Shown one piece after another: positions 1 to 6,417 of a DNA stretch of 8,298 bases. Both the position numbers and the translations under genes were made by a program. The notes beneath the pieces were generated by a model. That model worked only from the letters and a program-made list of their open reading frames with translations. It was not told the origin of the DNA and ran no database searches. Numbering within the stretch: position 1 is the first letter of the stretch; each line of letters begins with the position of its first letter. Source of the stretch: JBBSGC01 sp038254525 (GTDB lineage: Bacteria > Actinomycetota > Actinomycetes > Propionibacteriales > Nocardioidaceae); assembly GCA_038254525.1 (NCBI GenBank), contig JBBSGC010000088.1:1-8298 (forward strand). The letters run 5' to 3'.

Positions 1-1275
1 ATGCTCGACGTCGCCCAGCTGCTCGCCCACCAGCCGCTGCCTCGCGGTCCACGAGTTGCTGTCCTCGGCAACTCCGCTGCCTGGGCCCTGCTTGCCGCCG
101 ACGCGGCGAGCACCGCCGGGCTGCGCGTGGGCGAGCCGGTTGTGCTGGGGGGAGCGGCGACTGCGGACGACTTCGCGGTGGCGCTCGACGACGCCGTCGC
201 CAGCTCCGAGTTTGATGCGGTCGTCGTGGTCTACCTGCCACCGCTGGGCGGCACCGCCGAGCCGGTGGCCGCCGTGCTGGCCGCCACCGGCGCCCAGTCC
301 GAGAAGCCGATCGTGTCGACGTTCCTCGGCGACGAGGGCGTGCCGCCGCTGCTGAGGGCGCCCGGCGCGGATCAGGCGGCCGGCCGCGGCTCGGTCCCCT
401 CGTACGTTGCTCCGGAGGCAGCCGCGCGTGCCTTGGCTCGGGTCGTCGACTACGCCTCGTGGCTCAGCCGGCCGGTCGGCGAGCTCAGGGTCCTCGAGGA
501 TGTCGACGTCGACGGTGCCCGCCTTTTGGTCAGCGCGGTGCTGGGTGCTGCTCCGGAGGGCGCCGAGCTGACCTACGACCAGCTTCGCGAGCTGCTCGGC
601 GCCTACGGGGTCGACCTGTGGCGACAGATCCTGGTCGACAACGTCGAGGCGGCGGTCGCAGCTGGCGCCGAGCTGGGGTGGGACGTCGTGCTCAAGGCGA
701 CGGCACCGCACCTACGCGGCCGTCCCGACCTCGCGCACGTGTGGCGCAGCATCGACGACGCCGCGCAGATGACCGATGCATGGCAGTCCCTTCAGGCGCT
801 GATCGACCAGCCCGCTGCGGCTGGCTTCGTCGTGCAGAGCATGTCGAAGCCCGGCGTGCCGCTGTCGCTGGAGTCGGTCGAGGACCCGCTATTCGGCCCG
901 ATCGTCAGCTTTGGCGTGCAGGGCGTGCCGAGTGCGCTGCTCGGCGACCGCTCGTACCGCATTCCCCCGATCACCGATGTCGACGCTGCCGCCATGGTGC
1001 GCGAGATCAAGTCGGCGCCGTTGCTGCTCGGCTACCGGGGCGGTGAGATCGTCGACGTCACGGTTGTCGAGGATCTGCTCCTTCGGCTGGCCGCGCTCAA
1101 GAACGACCTGCCGGAGGTGTGCCGCCTCAACCTCGACCTGGTGCTCGCCGGCGCCGGCGGTGCGTCGGTGCTCGATGCGACTGGGGCAGTGGCCTTGACC
1201 CCCGATGCGCGCAGCGACACGTTCGTCCGCCGGATGAGTCGGCCGGTGGGGCTCGGCGACCCGCTCAGCGGCTGA
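1..1275 (+). CDS. Pat-like protein acetyltransferase / NDP-forming acyl-CoA ligase, C-terminal part (5' end outside window)
   Basis: The visible 424 residues match the C-terminal half of the NDP-forming acyl-CoA synthetase family. Residues about 1-160 are the second half of a succinyl-CoA-ligase-like domain (RVAVLGNS near 18-25, KPIVSTFLG at 102-110, VPSY at 132-135). Residues about 190-400 are an ATP-grasp domain, with the probable nucleotide-binding Lys232 in DVVLKA and FGVQGVP at 304-310. The ATG at base 1 corresponds to an internal position of the family, so the gene is very probably truncated by the window edge rather than starting here. No GNAT acetyltransferase domain follows the ATP-grasp domain. 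In the Streptomyces lividans PatA arrangement the GNAT domain comes first, so it could lie upstream, unseen. Such enzymes acetylate acyl-CoA synthetases on lysine. A plain ADP-forming acetate-CoA ligase is the alternative. The usual E-x-x-x-N-P-like metal-binding segment near the C-terminus reads CRLNLDLVLAG (374-384), which looks degenerate. Confidence 0.85.
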   Translation: MLDVAQLLAHQPLPRGPRVAVLGNSAAWALLAADAASTAGLRVGEPVVLGGAATADDFAVALDDAVASSEFDAVVVVYLPPLGGTAEPVAAVLAATGAQSEKPIVSTFLGDEGVPPLLRAPGADQAAGRGSVPSYVAPEAAARALARVVDYASWLSRPVGELRVLEDVDVDGARLLVSAVLGAAPEGAELTYDQLRELLGAYGVDLWRQILVDNVEAAVAAGAELGWDVVLKATAPHLRGRPDLAHVWRSIDDAAQMTDAWQSLQALIDQPAAAGFVVQSMSKPGVPLSLESVEDPLFGPIVSFGVQGVPSALLGDRSYRIPPITDVDAAAMVREIKSAPLLLGYRGGEIVDVTVVEDLLLRLAALKNDLPEVCRLNLDLVLAGAGGASVLDATGAVALTPDARSDTFVRRMSRPVGLGDPLSG

Positions 1276-1297
1276 CCAGGAAGTGGCGACTGGTCGG
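1272..1297 (+). other. weak inverted repeat just after the Pat-like gene
   Basis: GACCAG at 1274-1279 pairs with CTGGTC at 1290-1295 across a 10-base loop. One G-U and one C-G pair can extend the stem to 8 bp. It spans the stop codon and has no T-run after it, so it is at best a weak factor-independent terminator or mRNA 3'-end structure. The rest of the 101-bp gap to the next gene shows no convincing -35 element. A CAGACT hexamer at 1339-1344 sits where the -10 of a leaderless transcript starting at GTG 1353 would be, but the match is poor. Confidence 0.2.
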
Positions 1298-1376
1298 GGC
1301 CGGCGGAAAACCGGTGCTGGTCTGTCCGACTCTTCGATCAGACTGGTGCATCGTGGCTTCCCCCGTCCGCACGTTG

Positions 1377-2627
1377 ATGTCCTTGCCGCCGCTGGCCCGC
1401 CGGATGTTCCTCGGTCTGCTCCTCTCCTCACTCGGCAGCGGGCTCACCCTGCCCTTTCTCTTCGTCTACCTGACGCAGGTGCGGGGGTTCGCCACCTCAA
1501 CGGTCGGCCTGGTCATGGCCAGCACGGGCGTCGTCGCCTTCGCCACCGTCCCGTTCTTCGGCTCGGTGATCGACCGGATGGGCCCCCGGCCGGTGCTGCT
1601 AGCCAGCCTGGTGCTCGAGGCCGTCGGAGTGACGTTGGTGGCAGAGGTACGCACGGTGCCGCAGGCCTTCATGCTCGCGGCGGCGATCGCGGCCGGCGGC
1701 TCCGGCATCTGGCCGGCGGGTGCGGCGCTGCTCACCCGGCTGGTGCCGGAGGGGCTGCGGCAGACCGCATATGGCGTGCAGTTCATGCTGCTCAACGCAG
1801 GGCTCGGCATCGGTGGCCTGGTGGCCGCCCTGATCGTCGACCTGCACGACGCGTCCAGCTTCGAGCGCCTCTACCGCATCGACGGGGTGACCTACCTCGG
1901 CTATGTCGTGGTCGTCGCGCTGATGCCGCGCGGCACCGGCACCTACGTACCCGAACCGCAGACGGACGACCGGCCCGGCGGCGGATGGGCGGAGGTGCTG
2001 CACGACAAGACGCTGGTCGCCGTCACCGCCATCTCGGCGCTCGCCGTGACCTGCGGCTACGCCCAGATGGAGACCGGCTACGCCGCCTACGTCGTCACCG
2101 TGGCCGGGGTCGACCCCAAGGTGCTCGGCGTGGCGTACGGCGCCAACACAGCAGTGATCGTGCTCGGACAGCTTGTCGCGCTGCGCTTCCTCGAGGCACG
2201 CAGCCGCACGCGGATGCTCGCGATCGCGGCCGCCGGGTGGTCGAGCGCGTGGGTGGTCGTCGCGCTGTGCGGTGTGGTGCCGGGGATCTGGGCGGCCGCC
2301 GCAGCCGTCGCCGGGCTCGGGCTGTTCGGCGCTGCCGAGACGCTCTGGTCGCCGGTGGCGCCGGCGTTGGTCAACGCGCTGGCACCCGAGCGGCTGCGCG
2401 GCCGCTACAACGCGCTGTCGGGCATGACGTGGACCGTGTCCAGCGTGGTCGGTCCCTCCGTGGCCGGCCTGCTCATCGGCAACGGGCTGGCGGCACTCTG
2501 GGTGCTGGTGACGGTGGGCGGCACGGCTTGCGCGGCGCTCGGGTTCCTCGCCCTCGGCCGCCGGATCGGTCATCGGCAGGACGGAGTCGCACCACAGGTG
2601 TCAGTGGTGGGCGGCGTGCAAGACTGA
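1377..2627 (+). CDS. MFS family transporter
   Basis: This is a 416-residue polytopic membrane protein of the usual length for a 12-helix major facilitator. Hydrophobic helices begin at about residue 10 (FLGLLLSSLGSGLTLPFLFVY). The loop 2-3 signature of the superfamily is present as GSVIDRMGPRP (62-72). A hydrophilic central loop near residues 185-205 separates the two halves, and the C-terminus is a short polar cytoplasmic tail. The substrate cannot be read from sequence; drug or metabolite efflux is the default guess. The ATG at 1377 lies just before the first helix but has no visible Shine-Dalgarno sequence. An in-frame GTG at 1353 (8 residues longer, possibly leaderless) is an alternative start. 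The gene opens a tight cluster with the DUF5998 gene 5 bp downstream, so the two are probably co-transcribed. Confidence 0.88.
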   Translation: MSLPPLARRMFLGLLLSSLGSGLTLPFLFVYLTQVRGFATSTVGLVMASTGVVAFATVPFFGSVIDRMGPRPVLLASLVLEAVGVTLVAEVRTVPQAFMLAAAIAAGGSGIWPAGAALLTRLVPEGLRQTAYGVQFMLLNAGLGIGGLVAALIVDLHDASSFERLYRIDGVTYLGYVVVVALMPRGTGTYVPEPQTDDRPGGGWAEVLHDKTLVAVTAISALAVTCGYAQMETGYAAYVVTVAGVDPKVLGVAYGANTAVIVLGQLVALRFLEARSRTRMLAIAAAGWSSAWVVVALCGVVPGIWAAAAAVAGLGLFGAAETLWSPVAPALVNALAPERLRGRYNALSGMTWTVSSVVGPSVAGLLIGNGLAALWVLVTVGGTACAALGFLALGRRIGHRQDGVAPQVSVVGGVQD

Positions 2628-2632
2628 GGTCC

Positions 2633-3274
2633 ATGCCGCAGTCCGGACACCGAGGCGCCGATCCCCCCGTGCACGCCGCCACCCGGCGACCGGCCGACCA
2701 CACCAGCGCGATGATCGGCGTCATCGAGGCCACCGGCTACCACCCGACCGTCGTCGCCGACGGGGTGACCTCGGCGCTCGGTGGCGAGCCGGTCACCGCC
2801 TACGTCGTGCATCACGAGCCCACCTTCGACCACGACGAGGTCCGCAGGCACATGACGGTCGCCGCTCTCACGCCGAGCCGGCTCGTCGTTGCCCACACCG
2901 ACGAGCACGCCGCCGACGACCTGCTCCCCTCCCCGTACACCTCGACGACCAGCGAGGCGATCTCGTTGTCGGGCGTACGTTCGGTCATCGTCAGCCGCAT
3001 GGTGGCCAACCCGGAGAAGTACCCAGGCGCGTCGCTGCCGGCCACCGCCGTCAGTGAGGTGGTGCTCACCGTCGGATGGGGGGCGGTCGGGCGGATCGAC
3101 CTCGAGCCGGCGACCTGCGCGGACCCCGACTGCGAGGGTGACCACGGCTACACCGGCGCGGTGAGCGCCGACGACTTCTCGCTGCGGATGAGCGCCGCCG
3201 CCGACGGTGCCGACGCCGTCTCCAGGCTGTTGGCGTTCAGCGCGGAGCTGTCGCGGGCAACCGCCGGGCGATGA
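2633..3274 (+). CDS. DUF5998 family protein
   Basis: This 213-residue soluble protein resembles the actinobacterial DUF5998 family, recognised from memory of the Streptomyces homologue. Matching stretches are IEATGYHPTVVADGV (31-45), the segment around HHEPTFDHDEVRRHMTV (60-76), VAHTDEH (86-92), VSRMVANPEKY (120-130), GWGAVGRIDLEPA (148-160) and DPDCEGDHGYTG (164-175). No biochemical role is known to me. Cys162, Cys167 and His171 in the last motif could bind a metal, but this is inference. I chose ATG 2633 because GAGG overlaps the preceding stop (2626-2629), although it is close to the start, and because the family has residues before the GYHP motif. ATG 2711 would cut into that conserved region. 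The first 25 residues are polar and poorly conserved. The stop overlaps the start of the phosphodiesterase gene by ATGA, indicating translational coupling. Confidence 0.85.
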   Translation: MPQSGHRGADPPVHAATRRPADHTSAMIGVIEATGYHPTVVADGVTSALGGEPVTAYVVHHEPTFDHDEVRRHMTVAALTPSRLVVAHTDEHAADDLLPSPYTSTTSEAISLSGVRSVIVSRMVANPEKYPGASLPATAVSEVVLTVGWGAVGRIDLEPATCADPDCEGDHGYTGAVSADDFSLRMSAAADGADAVSRLLAFSAELSRATAGR

Positions 3275-4545
3275 CGGTCGGTCGGACCGACGCCCTGGTG
3301 CTGCCGCGCTACGGCGAGCGTTCGCTGACCGAGGTCGTGCCCAGCGTGGGGGCCGCCCTGGGGCTACCCGGCCTGGTCGACGTGCTGGGCCTCCCGGCGA
3401 GCTCGCGGTATGTGATCTTCGTCGTCGACGGGCTCGGGGCGCAGCAGCTCCGGGAGGCCGGCGGGTCGGCTCCTTATCTGGCGTCGCTGCTCGACGACCA
3501 CGAGCCGCTGACCTGTGGGGTCCCGTCCACGACCGCGACCAGCCTCACCTCGCTCAGCACCAGTCTGCCGCCCGGGCGGCACGGCTTGGTCGGCTACACC
3601 TGCCGCATCCCCGGCACCAACCGGCTGCTCAACACTCTGAAGTGGGACGCCGATGTGGACCCGGTGGCCTGGCAGCCGCATCCGAGCGCCTTCACGCGCC
3701 TGGGTGCCCTGGGTGCTCAGACCATGGTGGTCAACTCCACGTCGTTCGAGACCAGCGGGCTCACCCGGTGTGGCCAGCGGCACGTCGCCTACCACGGCAT
3801 CGACTCGCCCTGGGAGCGCCTCGAGGCGGTGTGCGACGCCGCGGCCGTTGCCGGGTCGGTGACCTACGCGTACGAGTCGGTCCTCGACCACACCGGACAC
3901 GAGGCCGGCTGGCGCTCGCCGCGCTGGCTAGCGGAGCTGACGCGGGTCGACGCCGAGCTGCTGCGCCTGCGGTCGGAGCTGCCAACCGACGCGGTGTTGC
4001 TGGTGACCGCCGACCACGGCATGGTCGACGTGGGGCCGGACGACCGGGTCGACGTCGACGAGGCGGTCGACCTGCTCGACGACGTCACCTTGATCGGCGG
4101 CGAGGCGCGGTTTCGGCACGTGTACGCGCGGGCGGGTGCCGCCGCCGACGTCGCCGACCGCTGGACCGCGGTGCTGGGGGAGCGGGCGCTGGTGCGCACC
4201 CGCGACGAGGCGGTGGCGGCCGGATGGTTCGGGTCGGTCAGTGAGCGCGTGCGACCCCGGCTGGGTGATGTCGTCGCCGCGTCCACCGGTTCGTCCGCGG
4301 TGCTGTGCCGACGGCTGTTTCCGGTGGAGGCGAGGATGGTCGGCTTCCACGGCTCGCTGACTGCGCAGGAGATGAACGTGCCGCTGCTGGTCGACGCCCC
4401 GGACCGAGCGGTCGGGAACTCACGGATGGTTGGTCGGGAACTCACGGATGGGCGGTTGGGAACTCACGGATGGGCGGGTGCGGACGCGTCGGGGGGCACC
4501 GTGCGGCAGGATGCAGCGCTGTGGCCCCTGCCCGTGACTCGATGA
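3271..4545 (+). CDS. alkaline-phosphatase-superfamily phosphodiesterase / nucleotide pyrophosphatase
   Basis: The 424-residue product has the metal and nucleophile motifs of the type I phosphodiesterase/nucleotide pyrophosphatase family. They are Asp53 in FVVDGLGAQ, probable nucleophile Thr88 in GVPSTTATSL, the PPGRHGLVGYT segment (100-110), Asp206 and His210 in LDHTGHEAG, Asp248-His249 in TADHGMVD, and His360 in GFHGSL. These would bind two metal ions and hydrolyse a phosphodiester or phosphomonoester; the substrate is unknown. No signal peptide or membrane helix is visible, so it is probably cytoplasmic. The start overlaps the DUF5998 stop (ATGA) and the stop overlaps the sulfurtransferase start (ATGA at 4542-4545). 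The catalytic domain appears to end near PLLVDAP (371-377). Residues 382-424 are encoded by and after a 22-bp tandem repeat and look non-native. The enzyme should still be intact because all catalytic motifs precede the repeat. Confidence 0.88.
   Translation: MTVGRTDALVLPRYGERSLTEVVPSVGAALGLPGLVDVLGLPASSRYVIFVVDGLGAQQLREAGGSAPYLASLLDDHEPLTCGVPSTTATSLTSLSTSLPPGRHGLVGYTCRIPGTNRLLNTLKWDADVDPVAWQPHPSAFTRLGALGAQTMVVNSTSFETSGLTRCGQRHVAYHGIDSPWERLEAVCDAAAVAGSVTYAYESVLDHTGHEAGWRSPRWLAELTRVDAELLRLRSELPTDAVLLVTADHGMVDVGPDDRVDVDEAVDLLDDVTLIGGEARFRHVYARAGAAADVADRWTAVLGERALVRTRDEAVAAGWFGSVSERVRPRLGDVVAASTGSSAVLCRRLFPVEARMVGFHGSLTAQEMNVPLLVDAPDRAVGNSRMVGRELTDGRLGTHGWAGADASGGTVRQDAALWPLPVTR
4414..4479. repeat. 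three-copy 22-bp tandem repeat across the phosphodiesterase 3' end
   Basis: The 16-bp core GGGAACTCACGGATGG occurs identically at 4414-4429, 4436-4451 and 4458-4473. Each core is followed by a variable hexamer: TTGGTC, GCGGTT, GCGGGT. The period is exactly 22 bp. A further GCGGTC at 4408-4413, just before the first core, looks like the end of a decayed fourth unit. Identical cores with varying spacers suggest either recent duplication or selection on the core. Because 22 is not divisible by 3, the copies are read in three frames in the phosphodiesterase (GNSRMV, RELTDG, GTHGWA). I see no inverted symmetry in the core. The function is unknown; a mobile short intergenic repeat or a protein-binding array is possible. 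Confidence 0.95.
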
Positions 4546-5381
4546 CGCCGCGTTCGCCGCTGATCAACGTCGGACGGCTGAAGGAGCTGGTCGACGACGG
4601 CACCCGGGTCACGATCCTCGACGTGCGCTGGTCGCTCGGCGGACCGCCCGAGCGAAGCGACTTCCTCGCCGGTCACGTTCCCGGGGCGGTCTTCGTCGAC
4701 CTGGACGCTGACCTCGCGGCGCCGCCGGGCGCCGGTGGGCGACATCCGCTGCCCGAGCCTGACCCGTTCGGCTCGGCGATGCGGGCAGTCGGGGTGTGCC
4801 GCCAGCAGCCGGTGGTCGTCTACGACGGACGCGACGGCACCTCGGCGGCGCGCGCCTGGTGGCTGCTCCGGCATCACGGACATCGCGACGTCCGACTGCT
4901 CGATGGCGGCCTGGCGGCATGGGTCGCTGCCGGCGGCGCGCTCAGCATCGGGGAGTCACCTCCGACGCCGGGTGACTTTGCCGCCACCGCCGGAGGCATG
5001 GCCGTGCTCGATGCCGAGGCGGCCGGCGCACTGGCGAGCGCGGGGGTGCTGCTCGATGCCCGCGATCTCACGCGCTACACCGGCGAGCACGAGCCGGTGG
5101 ACCCGGTCGCCGGACACATCCCGTACGCGCTGAGTGCGCCGACGAGGGACAACGTGGACGCCGACGGTAGGTTCCACTCACCCGACTCGCTGCGCCGGCG
5201 CTTCTCCCAGCTCGGTGTCGACCCCGGAGCGCACGTCGGCACCTACTGCGGCTCCGGGGTGACCGCCGCCCACCAGGTGCTCGCCCTCGAGCTGGCCGGG
5301 ATCTCCGCAGCCTTGTACGCCGGCTCCTGGAGCCACTGGATCACCGACCCGCGGCGACCGGTCGCCAGGGGACGCCGGTAG
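4542..5381 (+). CDS. two-domain sulfurtransferase (rhodanese / 3-mercaptopyruvate sulfurtransferase type)
   Basis: The 279-residue product has the tandem rhodanese architecture typical of thiosulfate or mercaptopyruvate sulfurtransferases. The N-terminal domain (about 5-130) includes LDVRW (26-30), GHVPGAVFVDLD (44-55) and VVVYDGRDG (91-99), with Asp95 where an active domain would have Cys; inactive first domains are normal in this family. The C-terminal domain (about 153-275) includes LLDAR (170-174), GHIPYALSAPT (191-201) and the active loop YCGSGVTAA (235-243), with catalytic Cys236. A CGSGVT loop, as in E. coli SseA, favours 3-mercaptopyruvate over thiosulfate as sulfur donor; this is family inference. 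ATG 4542 overlaps the upstream stop and fits the homologous N-terminus. GTG 4521 is an alternative, 7 residues longer, with AGGA at 4508-4511 upstream. The frame stays open upstream through the repeat array to at least 4305. Confidence 0.9.
   Translation: MTPRSPLINVGRLKELVDDGTRVTILDVRWSLGGPPERSDFLAGHVPGAVFVDLDADLAAPPGAGGRHPLPEPDPFGSAMRAVGVCRQQPVVVYDGRDGTSAARAWWLLRHHGHRDVRLLDGGLAAWVAAGGALSIGESPPTPGDFAATAGGMAVLDAEAAGALASAGVLLDARDLTRYTGEHEPVDPVAGHIPYALSAPTRDNVDADGRFHSPDSLRRRFSQLGVDPGAHVGTYCGSGVTAAHQVLALELAGISAALYAGSWSHWITDPRRPVARGRR
5353..5366. other. 14-bp perfect palindrome near the convergent gene ends
   Basis: GGCGACCGGTCGCC reads the same on both strands and lies in the last codons of the sulfurtransferase, 24 bp before the sepH stop. 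The two genes converge with only 9 bp between stops (5382-5390), so any terminator must lie inside coding sequence. The palindrome could form a 5-bp stem with a CCGG loop on either transcript. There is no T-run, so a terminator role is speculative; chance in GC-rich coding DNA is plausible. Confidence 0.2.
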
Positions 5382-5390
5382 GTTCGCCGG

Positions 5391-6320
5391 TCACGAGTCG
5401 GACGACTTGCCACCGAACATGATCTCGTCCCAGCTCGGCACGCTGGCCCGACGGCGCTCGCCACGCTTGCGCGCTGGCCGTTGTGCGGGCGTGGACGCAG
5501 CACTCGACTGGTCCATCGCGCTGCCCGGGTCGCCGTTGGCGGACTCGACAGCTTCGTCGGCTGGCTCGAGCGGCAACGGGTCGGGAACCGCCGAGACCGG
5601 CCGCCTTCGCCGTAAGCGGCTGACCATGGCCGAGGCTCCGGTGGCCGTGTCGTCGCCGGGGTCGTCGCCGCGGTCGACAGGTAAGCCCACCGGGGGCGTC
5701 TGCGTGCCCTCGGCCACGGCCGAGGCGATCGCCATCTGCTCGGGGTCCTCGGTCGGCTGCTCATCGCCCACGAGCGAGCGGGCGACGTCGTCGTCGGCGA
5801 CGCTGAAGCGGCCGGCGACGTCGAACACATAGCACGCGGGCGTCCCACCGGGCGGCGTGACGGTGACCGCCCATCGCCCGTCGTCTCGGCGCCAGGAGTC
5901 CCACTCCGCGACGTCGCGGTCGAGTCCCTGGTCGTGCAGCTGCTGGCCGACGACCTCGCCGAGCAGCCGCGTCGGTCCCTGGGTGTGCCTTCGCCGCACT
6001 GTGGACCGCTGGGCCTGGTCAGCGATGTGCTCGCGCTCGGCCAGCACCGGCACGGCGTAGCCCATGATCCGCTCGACCGGGACCTTGGCGACCGCCGCGA
6101 CGTCCTCGGGCGAGGAGCCGGCTCTGATCCGGGCTTGGATGTCGCGGGGACGAAGGGCGCTGTCCATCTCGTTCTCCAACTGTCCGAGCCGGGCGCGGTC
6201 ACCGCGCAGGTACGCGCGGAGGCGTTCGTCGGCAAGGACCCGGAACTCCTCACCCGTGTCGCCACGCAGGACCAGGTGCATCCGGTCTCCGCTCAGCCCC
6301 ACGAGACGAAGCTCGCGCAT
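5391..6320 (-). CDS. sepH: cell division protein SepH (DUF3071)
   Basis: The 309-residue product matches SepH, an actinobacterial protein that binds FtsZ and promotes its assembly at division sites in Streptomyces and mycobacteria. The conserved N-terminal domain spans about residues 1-180. It begins MRELRLVGLSGDRMHLVL and contains a predicted helix-turn-helix at about 57-85 (LRPRDIQARI, SSPEDVAAVAKVPVERIMGY). A low-complexity, probably disordered linker (about 185-290) follows. The conserved C-terminal motif RASVPSWDEIMFGG sits at 291-304. The start at 6320 is set by a perfect AGGAGG six bases upstream and by the conserved N-terminus; the frame remains open further upstream but that part lacks conservation. 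The gene is convergent with the sulfurtransferase and 97 bp downstream of a same-strand MFS gene. A weak promoter-like pair (TTGGCT at 6393-6398, GAGACT at 6370-6375, minus strand, 17-bp spacer) could give it its own transcript. Confidence 0.95.
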   Translation of the reverse strand: MRELRLVGLSGDRMHLVLRGDTGEEFRVLADERLRAYLRGDRARLGQLENEMDSALRPRDIQARIRAGSSPEDVAAVAKVPVERIMGYAVPVLAEREHIADQAQRSTVRRRHTQGPTRLLGEVVGQQLHDQGLDRDVAEWDSWRRDDGRWAVTVTPPGGTPACYVFDVAGRFSVADDDVARSLVGDEQPTEDPEQMAIASAVAEGTQTPPVGLPVDRGDDPGDDTATGASAMVSRLRRRRPVSAVPDPLPLEPADEAVESANGDPGSAMDQSSAASTPAQRPARKRGERRRASVPSWDEIMFGGKSSDS

Positions 6321-6326
6321 GTCCCG

Positions 6327-6332
6327 CCTCCT
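6327..6332 (-). promoter_or_regulatory. ribosome binding site of sepH
   Basis: On the minus strand AGGAGG stands six bases before the ATG at 6320. It fully matches the anti-Shine-Dalgarno sequence and decides the start over the longer open frame that extends upstream to 6560. Confidence 0.85.
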
Positions 6333-6417
6333 GGTGGTCCGATGGTCGACTGCGGCACCGGACGGCCTCAGTCTCGCGCCCTGAGCCTGCTCAGCCAAGC
6401 AAGCGCGCCGGTGATCG

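Noticed and set aside
1599..2573. Long minus-strand open frame opposite the MFS gene
   Set aside because: Rich in His, Arg, Gln and Gly with no recognisable domain, the usual antisense shadow of a high-GC gene.
1283..2632. Long arginine-rich open frame upstream of and in frame with the DUF5998 gene
   Set aside because: It overlaps the MFS gene in another frame with a composition typical of GC-rich shadow frames; only the part from 2633 is conserved.
4414..4479. GGGAAC in each repeat read as an ECF sigma factor -35 element
   Set aside because: No GTC/CGTC-type -10 occurs at the required 16-18 bp spacing; observed distances were about 13 or 23.
4414..4479. Tandem repeat as a CRISPR array or replication iterons
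   Set aside because: Only three units with 6-bp linkers, no leader or cas genes, and no replication gene nearby.
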